Part shown: positions 8,472 through 16,949 of the stretch, in pieces | Layout: every line of letters begins with the position of its first letter | How positions within the stretch are numbered: the stretch's first letter is position 1 | Assembly (NCBI GenBank): GCA_900555635.1 | Contig: USLU01000010.1 | Location: forward strand, 1-64,000 | Direction: 5' to 3' | DNA length: 64,000 nucleotides | DNA from: an uncultured Bacteroides sp. | GTDB taxonomy: Bacteria; Bacteroidota; Bacteroidia; Bacteroidales; Bacteroidaceae | Translations under genes and position numbers: made by a program | Notes under the pieces: generated by a model | Databases searched by the model: none | Seen by the model: the letters and a program-made list of their open reading frames with translations, nothing else | Told to the model about the DNA's origin: nothing

Positions 8472-9631
8472 TTCTGTACAAATTCAGTCACTTTCTCTAT
8501 CACAAACTCCTGTTCCTCATCCGTCAGTGTAGGATACATGGGCAGGCTCAAACAGTGCTCATAATATTCTTCCACTATCGGAAGATCTCCTTTTTTGTTG
8601 CCCAACTGTTGGTAGTAAGGCATAAGGTGGAGAGGAGCATAATGCACTTGCGCATAGATATTGTTCTCATGCAGGTAATTGTAAAGACCTAAACGGTCTT
8701 CCACCTGAATGATGTAAAGGTGATAAGCATGATATGCATCGGCAGCATTGAACGGGGTCTTGATGCCATCTATCTTGGAAAAAGCGTCATTATAGCGTTT
8801 CACTATTTCATGACGACGATCCAAACCAGATTTGGCACGCTCTAATTGAGTTATTCCCAATGCCGCTTGAAAATCGGTCAAACGATAGTTGAAGCCCAAT
8901 TCTTGCATCTCGTAATACCAGCCGCCATGATGCTCGTGCAGCAAAGCGGGGTCTTTGGTGATGCCATGAGTGCGATACAAACAAAGCTTGTCGTAAAGCT
9001 CCTTGCTATTGGTAGTCACCATACCACCCTCACCTGTAGCGATGTGTTTCACGGGATGGAAAGAGAAAACGGCACAATCGGCAAAGCGACCGTTACCACA
9101 ATATTGTTGCTCACCCTCGCTGTCTGTGAAATAGCCGCCGGGAGCATGGCAGGCATCCTCGATAATCCACAGGCCGTATTCATCGGCAAGCTTCCTGAAC
9201 TTTTCCAGATCCAAGGGATATCCGGCAAAATCAACCGGTACAATGCCCTTGTAAGTGCCTCGGGGAGCAGACTTCAACATGGATTCCAGTTTGTGGATAT
9301 CCATGAGGTAAGTATCCTTGTCAATGTCACAGAATACCACCTCACCACCACAATAACGAATGCAGTTGGCACTGGCAGCAAAAGTCATAGGAGTAACAAT
9401 CACTTTGTTACTTGGCTTTACATTCAATGCGGTAGCTGCAAGATGAAGCCCGGAAGTGGCATTATTGACCGCTACGGCATACTTTGCACCTACATATTCG
9501 GCAAACTTGACCTCGAATTCTTTGATTTTGGGACCTTGCGTCAGATAATCACTCTTCAAGGTTTCCATGACTGCCTGAATGTCCTCGTCAGTGATATGCT
9601 GACGACCGTATGGAATAGGCTTGCTTATCAT
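8468..9631 (-). CDS. pseC: UDP-4-amino-4,6-dideoxy-N-acetyl-beta-L-altrosamine transaminase
   Basis: A 387-aa DegT/DnrJ/EryC1 aminotransferase of the pseudaminic acid pathway. The PLP-binding lysine is Lys195 in SFHPVKHIATGEGG, and Asp159 in IIEDACHAPGG would contact the pyridine nitrogen. It acts on the 4-keto sugar made by PseB, using glutamate. Both ends overlap their neighbours by 4 nt. The long open frame on the opposite strand here is a codon-usage shadow. Confidence 0.94.
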   Translation of the reverse strand: MISKPIPYGRQHITDEDIQAVMETLKSDYLTQGPKIKEFEVKFAEYVGAKYAVAVNNATSGLHLAATALNVKPSNKVIVTPMTFAASANCIRYCGGEVVFCDIDKDTYLMDIHKLESMLKSAPRGTYKGIVPVDFAGYPLDLEKFRKLADEYGLWIIEDACHAPGGYFTDSEGEQQYCGNGRFADCAVFSFHPVKHIATGEGGMVTTNSKELYDKLCLYRTHGITKDPALLHEHHGGWYYEMQELGFNYRLTDFQAALGITQLERAKSGLDRRHEIVKRYNDAFSKIDGIKTPFNAADAYHAYHLYIIQVEDRLGLYNYLHENNIYAQVHYAPLHLMPYYQQLGNKKGDLPIVEEYYEHCLSLPMYPTLTDEEQEFVIEKVTEFVQK

Positions 9632-10650
9632 TTCACCTCAAAATTAGGATCAACGTATTTCTTGATATTCTCGCGCATGGACTCTACCGTCTCCCACTCC
9701 GTATTGTTGTCACTACTGTAATGGAAACCGTCAGGCACAGGCACTGCGTTATGATGTTTAATAAACTCCTCACGCTGATGTTTGTAAGATACAGAAGGAA
9801 GAATCACATAGTATCTGCCCAAGTCGATAGTGTCAAGAGCATCAGTTATGGTAATCATCTCTTCGTGCAACTTCTCTCCCGGACGAATGCCCACTTCTAC
9901 TTGTGGCAGATTGGGAGCGATAGCGGTAGCCACATCCTTGATGTGATAGGAAGGTATCTTCGGAATGAAAATTTCACCGCCTAAATGATGGCCGATGGCA
10001 TACATAACCAAATCTACACCGGCTTCTAAAGAAATATTGAAGCGGGTCATGCGCATATCAGTAATAGGCAGTTCTTTGGCACCGTTGTCACGCTTATTAA
10101 CAAAGAAGGGAATCACTGAACCACGGGACCCCATCACATTGCCATAACGGACCACGGAGAATTTGATATCCTTGGAACCGCTGATATTGTTGGCAGCAGT
10201 GAAGAGTTTGTCAGAGGTAAGCTTCGTTGCGCCATACAGATTGATGGGTGCACAGGCTTTGTCTGTAGAAAGGGCTACCACATGATGAACACCTGTTGAT
10301 AAAGCTGCTTTGATAACATTCTGCGCACCATGTACATTCGTTTTGATACATTCTTCGGGATTGTATTCAGCGGTATCAACCTGTTTGATGGCAGCGGCAT
10401 GAATAATCACATCCACTCCTTCGCAAGCACGCATCAGACGTTCAAGATCACGGACATCACCGATAAAATAGCGCATCTGCGGATATTTCTTCTCCGGATA
10501 TTTCTGCTTCAGCTCAAATTGCTTCAGCTCATCGCGTGAATAGATTATAATTTTCTTTACTTGCGGATAATCACGAAGGATAGTTTCCACAAACTTCTTG
10601 CCGAAAGAACCTGTTCCTCCGGTAATTAACACGGTTTTGTTATTAAGCAT
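9628..10650 (-). CDS. pseB: UDP-N-acetylglucosamine 4,6-dehydratase (inverting)
   Basis: A 340-aa extended SDR that makes UDP-2-acetamido-2,6-dideoxy-L-arabino-4-hexulose from UDP-GlcNAc, the first committed step. The Rossmann loop is ITGGTGSFGKKF and the catalytic set is Asp130, Lys131 and Tyr139 with Lys143 (STDKACAPINLYGATK), the FlaA1/PseB type in which Asp and Lys precede the YxxxK. It is 18 nt downstream of the large membrane protein gene. Confidence 0.94.
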   Translation of the reverse strand: MLNNKTVLITGGTGSFGKKFVETILRDYPQVKKIIIYSRDELKQFELKQKYPEKKYPQMRYFIGDVRDLERLMRACEGVDVIIHAAAIKQVDTAEYNPEECIKTNVHGAQNVIKAALSTGVHHVVALSTDKACAPINLYGATKLTSDKLFTAANNISGSKDIKFSVVRYGNVMGSRGSVIPFFVNKRDNGAKELPITDMRMTRFNISLEAGVDLVMYAIGHHLGGEIFIPKIPSYHIKDVATAIAPNLPQVEVGIRPGEKLHEEMITITDALDTIDLGRYYVILPSVSYKHQREEFIKHHNAVPVPDGFHYSSDNNTEWETVESMRENIKKYVDPNFEVK

Positions 10651-10668
10651 TATAATAATGTTTTGAAT

Positions 10669-12330
10669 CTACGAACGAATTTTATATACCCTTATATTCC
10701 AATAAGAAGACGGTGTAGTGTATAAACCTACAATATCCAAATTCAAAGATTGAGAGTTTTCAATATCTACGGCAGAAAAAAGATAGGTACATCCCATTTC
10801 CTTAAGCTGTTTTGTATCAATTTCTAAGTTCTTTACTACACCATTGCGATTTTTTCCCCATAAATAGTCCCTACCTAATTCAGAAGAAAAAAGATAGCAG
10901 CGACTTCCCCAATTATCAAAATAATCCTTCAGTTCTTTCGATTTGGCAAGTTCCGGTGCTATTACTTCCCGAAATTGGTGCTTATAAGACAATGGATAAG
11001 TTTGAAAATATCCATCCAATGTATAATATCCATTATATAATGCAACGGATGGATAAAGACCTAAACAAACAATATGCTCTTTATTCTTTCTTATAGATAA
11101 ATCCGTATCAATCTCATCAAATAAGTCTGTAGCATAGAATTGTTTGTAGGAAGGTTGTTCTGCTGTTTCCTTATGTAACATGGACTTAACAATCCCCCGG
11201 TATTCGGAATTCAAAAGAAAAATTCCGCCCAAAAACAAGAAGAAAGACAAAAACAACAATTTCATACCGTTCCTTCGATAGCAAAGGAGCTTCTCAAACA
11301 GATTAGCCAACAAACACATCCAAAGAAAGGGAAGAAGAAAATAAAAGCGATCAAATTGAAAAGCATTCAACAAAGAAGATGACGGAAACAATAAGAGCAT
11401 ACCTTTATATATGCATCCAAACATTATAACACCTAATATCATGCCCAACAATACCTTAATCTGCTTATCAATTTTTCTCTCATAGCAACTTAGCAATATT
11501 GCATATAGAAGAATCAGCATTACAGGAAGAGAACCCGTATGATATTGAGTTATCATCAACATTCCCCAACAATCTCTACATATATCAGTCACAGAAGATG
11601 AGAAATAAAATTCCAAACGGTGGGAAGGAACAGACATAAAGAAACTTGCCAACAGCGAATAATTTGTAATCATATAAGTCAGGACCCAAATTAAAAAGCC
11701 TATTATGTATTCTTTATGAACATTCTTATCCTTAGACTTTATGTAGAAGTAATAGAAAAACAGGGCAATCCCCACGAACAATCCAGACAACACCAATGAA
11801 GAATAGAGTGCAATGAATAGGATAAAAAGATAGCTTAACATCACCTGCCGCCTTTCCCTCAAATTAAAGAAAGAGTAAACAAGAAGAGGCTGCCCCATAA
11901 CGCTTAGCCCATAATCTGAATAATACGACATTAAGGCAAAGCAAAGAGCTGTAATAACGGCAACAATATTACTGCTGCCATCTGATTTCAGCATGTATCT
12001 TTTCAAGAAGAAATACATCCCTATAAAACCTATTAAACGTCCGATCAGTTCATTCACCATATAAGAATGAAACGGGTCCAAATATTGTATAAGTAGCAAA
12101 CGAGGCAAGAAACCAAAAGAAATATTTGCTCCTGTTAGTCCGGACATCGCAGGAAAAACATCATTATGAAAAAGCATACCATTCTCTTTCAGAACATTCA
12201 AATTGGCTATTGAACTATCTAAATTATCATGAATAGTTATATAAGAATTGTCACCCAAATACACAAAAGGGATATAGTACATCAGTACTAATAATAATCC
12301 CATGATAAACAAAATTCGTTCTTTAGACAT
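10669..12330 (-). CDS. Polytopic membrane protein, YfhO/DUF6044-like, possible GT-C glycosyltransferase
   Basis: A 553-aa protein with about ten to twelve hydrophobic segments and a soluble C-terminal domain. Residue pairs in the first external loop (TIHDNLDSSIANL) recall the DUF6044/YfhO group, whose members are thought to be GT-C-like. No characterised homologue is recognised with certainty. It sits between the epimerase and pseB, and it is the only candidate in the locus for a lipid-phosphate-sugar-dependent transferase. A polymerase or flippase role cannot be excluded. Confidence 0.5.
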   Translation of the reverse strand: MSKERILFIMGLLLVLMYYIPFVYLGDNSYITIHDNLDSSIANLNVLKENGMLFHNDVFPAMSGLTGANISFGFLPRLLLIQYLDPFHSYMVNELIGRLIGFIGMYFFLKRYMLKSDGSSNIVAVITALCFALMSYYSDYGLSVMGQPLLVYSFFNLRERRQVMLSYLFILFIALYSSLVLSGLFVGIALFFYYFYIKSKDKNVHKEYIIGFLIWVLTYMITNYSLLASFFMSVPSHRLEFYFSSSVTDICRDCWGMLMITQYHTGSLPVMLILLYAILLSCYERKIDKQIKVLLGMILGVIMFGCIYKGMLLLFPSSSLLNAFQFDRFYFLLPFLWMCLLANLFEKLLCYRRNGMKLLFLSFFLFLGGIFLLNSEYRGIVKSMLHKETAEQPSYKQFYATDLFDEIDTDLSIRKNKEHIVCLGLYPSVALYNGYYTLDGYFQTYPLSYKHQFREVIAPELAKSKELKDYFDNWGSRCYLFSSELGRDYLWGKNRNGVVKNLEIDTKQLKEMGCTYLFSAVDIENSQSLNLDIVGLYTTPSSYWNIRVYKIRS

Positions 12331-12342
12331 ACTGTTAATCGC

Positions 12343-13314
12343 TCAATCTTTACACTCCTTATAAATTTGATATGCTTTTTTCAGCATATCTTCATCATTA
12401 TATTGCGGATGCCAACCTAAATCTTTCTCTGTTTCACTGATATCTAATATATACTCTTCATCAGCAATCATAAACTGCTCTTTATACATCACTGTCAGAC
12501 CCAGTTTATCGAATATATCAAGTATTAATTTTACCAACTTCCCCGGAGTAGAAAAAACGATAGAACGAGAGTGGGCAGACTTTATTAACCCCTCCAATAA
12601 TGAGCGAATATCCGGAGAATTCTTAGAACCCAAATTATATTCCTTATTAGGAAGACCTTTATCTATAGCACACAGAATAGCACTCACACAATCAAATACC
12701 GATATCATTTGATAGTGGTTTTTACCATTACCAATGGTGGGTACTGGAATATTATAATCTATCAACTTAAAAAGTTTCACCAATATTCCAAGACGTCCAG
12801 GACCATTAATCATACGTGGGCGCATAATGGTAATATTCATTCCCCTTTCACGATACGTGCAACAGATTTCTTCACAAGCCTTTTTACTTTGTCCATAAGG
12901 GCCAAAAGGATTTTGAGGATGTTTTATATCAACCGGCAAATACTGAGGTTTACCATAAATCATATCTGTAGTAAACATCAGATAGTTACGACATCCTTTC
13001 TCAAAAATTACTTCTAACAAATTACGAGTTCCTTCAGTATTTACACTAAAAAAATATTTTTTTCTGTTGCGTGGAACCTTGGTATGGTATTGATTTGCTG
13101 CCAAGTTTATCACGATATCCTTGTTGTTGACGGGTAGTTCTTCCAATGATTCTCTGTTCCGAAGATCAATTTGAAAATAGTCACAGTTTTGATTAATTCT
13201 ACTGTCCAAATGTGCATGCAAGTCGCATACTGCTACTTTTTGATTCCTCTCCAATAATGCATCAGCTAAATATCGGCCGACAAAGCCATTACCTCCTACA
13301 ATATAGTATTTCAT
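12343..13314 (-). CDS. NAD-dependent epimerase/dehydratase (extended SDR)
   Basis: A 323-aa protein with the Rossmann signature GGNGFVG (7-13), a Thr-Thr-Asp segment (115-117) and the active pair Tyr140/Lys144 in YGQSKK. It belongs to the nucleotide-sugar epimerase/3-beta-HSD-like SDRs; the substrate is not evident. It is directly upstream of the membrane protein and one base from the SMR-like gene. One possibility is that it reduces or epimerises a polyprenyl-phosphate-linked pentose, as DprE2 does in mycobacteria, but no DprE1-like oxidase is present. Confidence 0.75.
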   Translation of the reverse strand: MKYYIVGGNGFVGRYLADALLERNQKVAVCDLHAHLDSRINQNCDYFQIDLRNRESLEELPVNNKDIVINLAANQYHTKVPRNRKKYFFSVNTEGTRNLLEVIFEKGCRNYLMFTTDMIYGKPQYLPVDIKHPQNPFGPYGQSKKACEEICCTYRERGMNITIMRPRMINGPGRLGILVKLFKLIDYNIPVPTIGNGKNHYQMISVFDCVSAILCAIDKGLPNKEYNLGSKNSPDIRSLLEGLIKSAHSRSIVFSTPGKLVKLILDIFDKLGLTVMYKEQFMIADEEYILDISETEKDLGWHPQYNDEDMLKKAYQIYKECKD

Positions 13315-13671
13315 TCAGCTTCTTGATATTAAATATACTCCAATACAAATAACTAAAATTCCCATTATACGCGTTAAGGTCAACGATTCACCAAAAAAGT
13401 AATATCCAACTATAGCAGCAACTACATAGCCTATGCTCAAAAAAGGATATGCAAAGCTCACCTCAACTTTTGACAAAACAGCCATCCACATTAATATGCT
13501 TATAGCATAACAAAGCATTGCCATCCATAACCATAAATTGGAAATCATCGAACCCACATTGCGAACAAGCCCCTCCATTCCAACCTCACCGACAAGCAAC
13601 ATTCCCTTTCGGATGAAAATCTGGGCAGCGCAATTGAGTAGTACGCTACCCAAAATCAATATTATATTCAT
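13315..13671 (-). CDS. SMR/EamA-type four-helix membrane carrier
   Basis: A 118-aa protein with four hydrophobic helices and the C-terminal pattern FAYPFLSIGYVVAAIVGYYFFGE typical of EmrE/ArnE-type small carriers. In sugar loci such proteins often flip an undecaprenyl-phosphate-linked monosaccharide across the inner membrane. It overlaps the HAD gene by 4 nt. A drug-efflux role is less likely given the operon. The protein is one half-unit, so it would need to dimerise. Confidence 0.72.
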   Translation of the reverse strand: MNIILILGSVLLNCAAQIFIRKGMLLVGEVGMEGLVRNVGSMISNLWLWMAMLCYAISILMWMAVLSKVEVSFAYPFLSIGYVVAAIVGYYFFGESLTLTRIMGILVICIGVYLISRS

Positions 13672-14267
13672 AAATTAAATAGTTTATAATAACTTTCATT
13701 TGCTATTTCCAGTAATTCTTTATCACCCTTGCTATCACCATAGACTACCAAATAGTAGTTCGTACGTTCCGGAAAGAGTTCTAAGATGCGATTTACTTTT
13801 TCCTTTCCGTAGCAATTTGCCGTAAGAAATTTCCCCGTAATACGATTTTCTCTATCTATTTCCATTTTGGTACCTGCTACAAATTTTACTCCCAAATAAC
13901 GGGCAAAAGGTGAAACCCAATTCTCTGCACTAGCAGTAATTATTATTACTTCAATGCCCTTTGCTAGATATTCTTGTATTTTTGTAACAGCACTTTTATA
14001 TAGAAGCCATTCACCTTTAACCTTAAAAAACTCCTCACACATTAGATTAAACTCGTTTAATGGTTCTCCTTTGAAAAAATGTTTCATTATAACCTGTTTG
14101 GCTTTCCAATTGGGATATAGCCCTATCCTATATGCCAGTAACATAGGTAAATGAGACAAAAAACCCATGTAAAATGCTTTTTTACCTCGTGAAAACTTTA
14201 TAAACTCTAACAATGTATCTTTACGAGTGATAGTGCCATCAAAATCAAAAGCTGCAACAGTTCTCAC
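13668..14267 (-). CDS. HAD-superfamily phosphatase (IB-like)
   Basis: A 199-aa HAD hydrolase. The nucleophile motif is AAFDFDGTITRKDT (Asp8 and Asp10), motif II is IIITASAENWVSPF and motifs III/IV are seen as VVYGDSKGDKELL. A GTG at 14267 is chosen as start: it places the DxD motif at the usual position and falls 5 nt after the UbiA-like gene's stop. The ATG at 14321 would add 18 residues overlapping that gene by 49 nt. A role in removing the 5-phosphate from a lipid-linked sugar phosphate made by the UbiA-like protein is inferred from position. Confidence 0.78.
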   Translation of the reverse strand: MRTVAAFDFDGTITRKDTLLEFIKFSRGKKAFYMGFLSHLPMLLAYRIGLYPNWKAKQVIMKHFFKGEPLNEFNLMCEEFFKVKGEWLLYKSAVTKIQEYLAKGIEVIIITASAENWVSPFARYLGVKFVAGTKMEIDRENRITGKFLTANCYGKEKVNRILELFPERTNYYLVVYGDSKGDKELLEIANESYYKLFNL

Positions 14268-14272
14268 TATTT

Positions 14273-15172
14273 CTATACGTATAATATGATAAAAAAGGAT
14301 ATTATCCAACCAATAATGCACAACTGCACAAAGTGGTCTTTCATTAATACAGCAGTGGGACTTCCGCTTTTAATATCTACAATAGTGAGTTGCAAATAGC
14401 GTATAATGCCTGCCAACACAAAAATAGAGGTTATATACAGATACGACGTTTGCATCCGTTCTACAACCTCTTCGCTGACTGTGTACATGATATAGCATAC
14501 CATCGTTATACTGGCTACAATACTGATAGCCTGATTCATAAAGACAAGATTATAGCGGTTCACATTCTTGCGGGTTTTTACTCCCGTCCCCTCATAGAGT
14601 ACAACATCATCTCTACGTTTGGCAAATGCCAAAAAAAGAGCTAACAAAAATGTCATCAATATAATCCAATGTGAAATATATACGCCCGTGGCTATGCCTC
14701 CGGTAATTATACGAAGAACAAATCCAAATGCAATGATAAATACATCAACAAGTGCAATCTGTTTTAGCTTGACGCAATAAGCTATATTCATGAGAAGATA
14801 TAGCAAGATGAGATTGAAAAAAGCAATATCATAATATATGTATGCGGAAATAAGTGATAATACTGCACATATAACCGCTATTACCATAGCACTTCTTTTA
14901 GATATTGCGCCACTGGCTATCGGTCGTTTACACTTTTTAGGATGGACCTTATCGGATTCCGCATCCCATATATCATTGAAACAATAAATTCCACTGGCAG
15001 CAATACTATATATTACAAATGCACCTAATGCAGCTATAACATAATCAATGTCAGCCAGATGCCTATCAAAGAATAATGGTAGAAAAATAAACAAATTCTT
15101 TACCCATTGATGGGGACGAAGAAGATAAAATAAATCTTTCATGACATTAAAAAGGGAAACTTTATTTGTCAT
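14273..15172 (-). CDS. UbiA-family prenyltransferase, decaprenyl-phosphate phosphoribosyltransferase-like
   Basis: A 299-aa integral membrane protein with about eight to nine helices. The first Asp-rich motif is NDIWDAESDKVHPKK (Asn66, Asp67, Asp70, Asp74), followed by KRPIASG. YLLRPHQWVKNLFIFLPLFF at the N-terminus is typical of the DPPR synthase branch (Rv3806c-like), which moves phosphoribose from PRPP to polyprenyl phosphate, and is less like the ubiquinone or heme branches. It is the first biosynthetic gene after upxZ, 4 nt away. Confidence 0.8.
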   Translation of the reverse strand: MTNKVSLFNVMKDLFYLLRPHQWVKNLFIFLPLFFDRHLADIDYVIAALGAFVIYSIAASGIYCFNDIWDAESDKVHPKKCKRPIASGAISKRSAMVIAVICAVLSLISAYIYYDIAFFNLILLYLLMNIAYCVKLKQIALVDVFIIAFGFVLRIITGGIATGVYISHWIILMTFLLALFLAFAKRRDDVVLYEGTGVKTRKNVNRYNLVFMNQAISIVASITMVCYIMYTVSEEVVERMQTSYLYITSIFVLAGIIRYLQLTIVDIKSGSPTAVLMKDHFVQLCIIGWIISFFIILYV

Positions 15173-15176
15173 GTTT

Positions 15177-15665
15177 TTATTCTTCTATATATTCCCACGG
15201 ATAAGGATTGTCAACCACATTCTGAAACTCGGCGATGGCTTCCTGCTGTTCCGAAGTGAGCGAGGCGGTATCCCAAGAAGCGATAATGGCACGGGCTTCA
15301 TCGGCTAAAGGTTCATCGAACACTTCGCCGTAGCAGGCGGTGAGAAGACGGAGTTTCAGTAAGGAGGCGGGAAGGGCATCGAGCAGAGTCCAACAACGGT
15401 TCAAAACCTCCTGAATATGTGCCTGCTTTTCACCGTGGTCAATGAATGATACACTGTAACCCATCAGGAGGGCAAGACATACATTTGCCTGTTCATCGAT
15501 GGTAGTGCCCTGAACACCGGAATTGTACAAAGCTGTGGTCATGTGGTGAACTTCACTGTTGCGACGAGACAGCTCATCGCTGTAGAGCGGACTACCGTCC
15601 ATGCCCAAATACATCAGGTCGTGCACTGCACGCTGAAGAACTGCTGTTTCTTCGGAAAGAGTCAT
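15177..15665 (-). CDS. upxZ: UpxZ-family transcription antitermination inhibitor
   Basis: A 162-aa protein from the ATG at 15665 (MTLSEETAVLQRAVHDL). A longer frame from 15704 adds 13 residues encoded by a simple ATGATT-rich stretch and is thought to be untranslated. It has the features of UpxZ proteins, the second gene of Bacteroides capsule operons, which inhibit non-cognate UpxY proteins and so limit how many capsules are made at once. It lies 153 nt from the upxY stop, a longer gap than elsewhere in the operon. Confidence 0.85.
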   Translation of the reverse strand: MTLSEETAVLQRAVHDLMYLGMDGSPLYSDELSRRNSEVHHMTTALYNSGVQGTTIDEQANVCLALLMGYSVSFIDHGEKQAHIQEVLNRCWTLLDALPASLLKLRLLTACYGEVFDEPLADEARAIIASWDTASLTSEQQEAIAEFQNVVDNPYPWEYIEE

Positions 15666-15723
15666 AATGTTTGATGATTGATGATTAATGACTTTAGCCT
15701 GCAATTATTCATACGCAGGTTAG

Positions 15724-15745
15724 ATCCTTCGACTATGCTCAGGAT
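15724..15745. repeat. Short interspersed palindrome in the upxY-upxZ gap
   Basis: ATCCT at 724-728 and AGGAT at 741-745 bracket TCGACTATGCTC, an imperfect hairpin of a type I recall as common between genes in Bacteroidota. It lies in the non-coding upxY-upxZ gap (15666-15818), where I see nothing else. Confidence 0.4.
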
Positions 15746-15818
15746 TACAGATACTATTGCGTTGCAAAGCCGTTGGGAAAATTTATATGGGTAATTTAAT
15801 TACTTCGATGTACTACTT

Positions 15819-16382
15819 CTATTCGATTACTTCGATAAGATCAGGATGAATGGTGGCCATGGCAACGGCAATGACGCCTTGTATAGCAACAACCACACGC
15901 CGATCACGAGCGCCTTTTACTTTTACAAAGACTCCTTCTTGCCCCTCGAAGTCACCACCCGTAACACGGACCTTGGTGCCTTTTGACAAGTTCAGTTCCT
16001 CGGGCTGGAAGTATAGCAGATGGTCGTTATAAGTACCGACAACGGCAATGAAGCGTTGCATTTCATGGTCGGGGATAATAATCTTCTGACCGCTACGAGT
16101 ATCTGAAATGAATTGTAGGTAAGTGACCAACGATTTTACGCGCTTCACTTCGGAAGGACAGGCATGGACAAATAGTAAGTTACGAATAATAGGAACCAAA
16201 GTACGGATCTTCTTCCCTCTCTTAATGCATATCTTGTAGTGCATGGGGACGAAACAGTCTATATTTTCTCTTTCGAACAGACGCATAGCATCAAGTTCTC
16301 TACGATATGTGGCACGCATTGCATACCATATTTCGACCTCTTTCTCCGCTTCCATTTTATGATTTTTTTCAGATAAGTGCAC
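15819..16382 (-). CDS. upxY: UpxY-family NusG-like transcription antitermination factor
   Basis: A 187-aa NusG paralogue. The N-terminal NGN-type domain starts around IWYAMRATYRRELDAM, and the KOW motif is near 134-160 (KGTKVRVTGGDFEGQEGVF). UpxY proteins act on their own operon, preventing premature termination in the long leader. The start may be Met10 (16355), which would give 178 aa. About 160 nt of leader separate it from the invertible promoter segment. In the present orientation the promoter faces away, so upxY should be silent apart from read-through. Confidence 0.92.
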   Translation of the reverse strand: MHLSEKNHKMEAEKEVEIWYAMRATYRRELDAMRLFERENIDCFVPMHYKICIKRGKKIRTLVPIIRNLLFVHACPSEVKRVKSLVTYLQFISDTRSGQKIIIPDHEMQRFIAVVGTYNDHLLYFQPEELNLSKGTKVRVTGGDFEGQEGVFVKVKGARDRRVVVAIQGVIAVAMATIHPDLIEVIE

Positions 16383-16539
16383 TATCTCTCGGCATTAAAT
16401 TTCAGATATATCATTGAAATTCAATTACTTACAAGCACATTATGTAAAATACAGCATTTTTTGACCTGCTTGCCAACAGAATTTTGTAGTAGTTCAGTAC
16501 CCTATAGGTAAAGCACTATAAACAAACGAATTAGAAACT

Positions 16540-16572
16540 AAAAGTGTTTTTTAGACGTTCGTTTAATGGACG
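16540..16572. repeat. Left inverted repeat of the invertible promoter
   Basis: A 33-base arm whose reverse complement recurs at 16746-16778 with one mismatch (32 of 33). The core ACGTTCGTTTAATGGAC resembles the arms of phase-variable Bacteroides capsule promoters recognised by a serine invertase encoded elsewhere. Confidence 0.88.
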
Positions 16573-16745
16573 TCAATATTTTAAAAATAGAAAGAAGAAA
16601 ACTTATTTAAAAAATTAGCAAAATAAAAGATAGACAAGGCTTTACACAACTAGCTAATTAGCAATATATTATATTAAGATTCAATATTCCTTCAAAATAT
16701 TTTTATTAAACATTTTGCTAGATTAAAAAATACATCTTATCTTTG
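16573..16745. promoter_or_regulatory. Invertible promoter segment of the upx/pse locus, OFF orientation
   Basis: A 173-bp AT-rich segment between the two 33-bp inverted repeats. The only good Bacteroides promoter seen inside it points rightward, away from upxY. Recombination between the arms would turn it towards upxY, with a leader of roughly 180 nt before the upxY start. No invertase gene lies in the window. A mixed population would be expected in culture. Confidence 0.85.
16714..16745 (+). promoter_or_regulatory. Bacteroides-type promoter within the invertible segment
   Basis: The -33 element TTTG ends at 16717 and the -7 element TATCTTTG is at 16738-16745, spaced by 20 nt. The -7 element abuts the right inverted repeat, so transcription starts within that arm. 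Confidence 0.82.
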
Positions 16746-16778
16746 CGTCCATTAAACGAACGTTTAAAAAACACTTTT
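16746..16778. repeat. Right inverted repeat of the invertible promoter
   Basis: Reverse complement of 16540-16572 with one mismatch. An open frame spanning this arm and running to 16949 starts inside the repeat and contains a terminator hairpin, so it is not taken as a gene. Confidence 0.88.
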
Positions 16779-16834
16779 GAATATATATATTATCTACTGA
16801 AAAGCAAGCAATTACTTAGGATACACATACAAAA

Positions 16835-16876
16835 AACGCTCTCAGTACTACTGGGAGCGTTACTTTTATCATTTTT
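16835..16876 (+). terminator. Terminator facing the OFF-oriented promoter
   Basis: Arms 835-845 and 851-861 (AACGCTCTCAG / CTGGGAGCGTT, one G-U) enclose a 5-nt loop, followed by a T-rich stretch to about 16876. It would stop transcripts made when the invertible promoter points rightward, about 80 nt after their start. Confidence 0.7.
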
Positions 16877-16949
16877 GACAATTCTATCAAACAAATTTAG
16901 GTGTGAACTCAATACCCAAAGCACGAGTTATATAACTCTGTTCGAATAG

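Noticed and set aside
8846..9721. 291-aa open frame on the plus strand opposite pseC/pseB
   Set aside because: It lies wholly antisense to two well-supported genes, has no recognisable domain and no promoter; it reflects codon usage.
16925..16938. Perfect 14-bp palindrome GAGTTATATAACTC
   Set aside because: Short AT-rich palindromes are expected by chance here and nothing links it to a promoter.
16743..16949. 68-aa frame after the invertible promoter
   Set aside because: It starts at a non-ATG codon inside the inverted repeat, contains a terminator hairpin and resembles nothing known.
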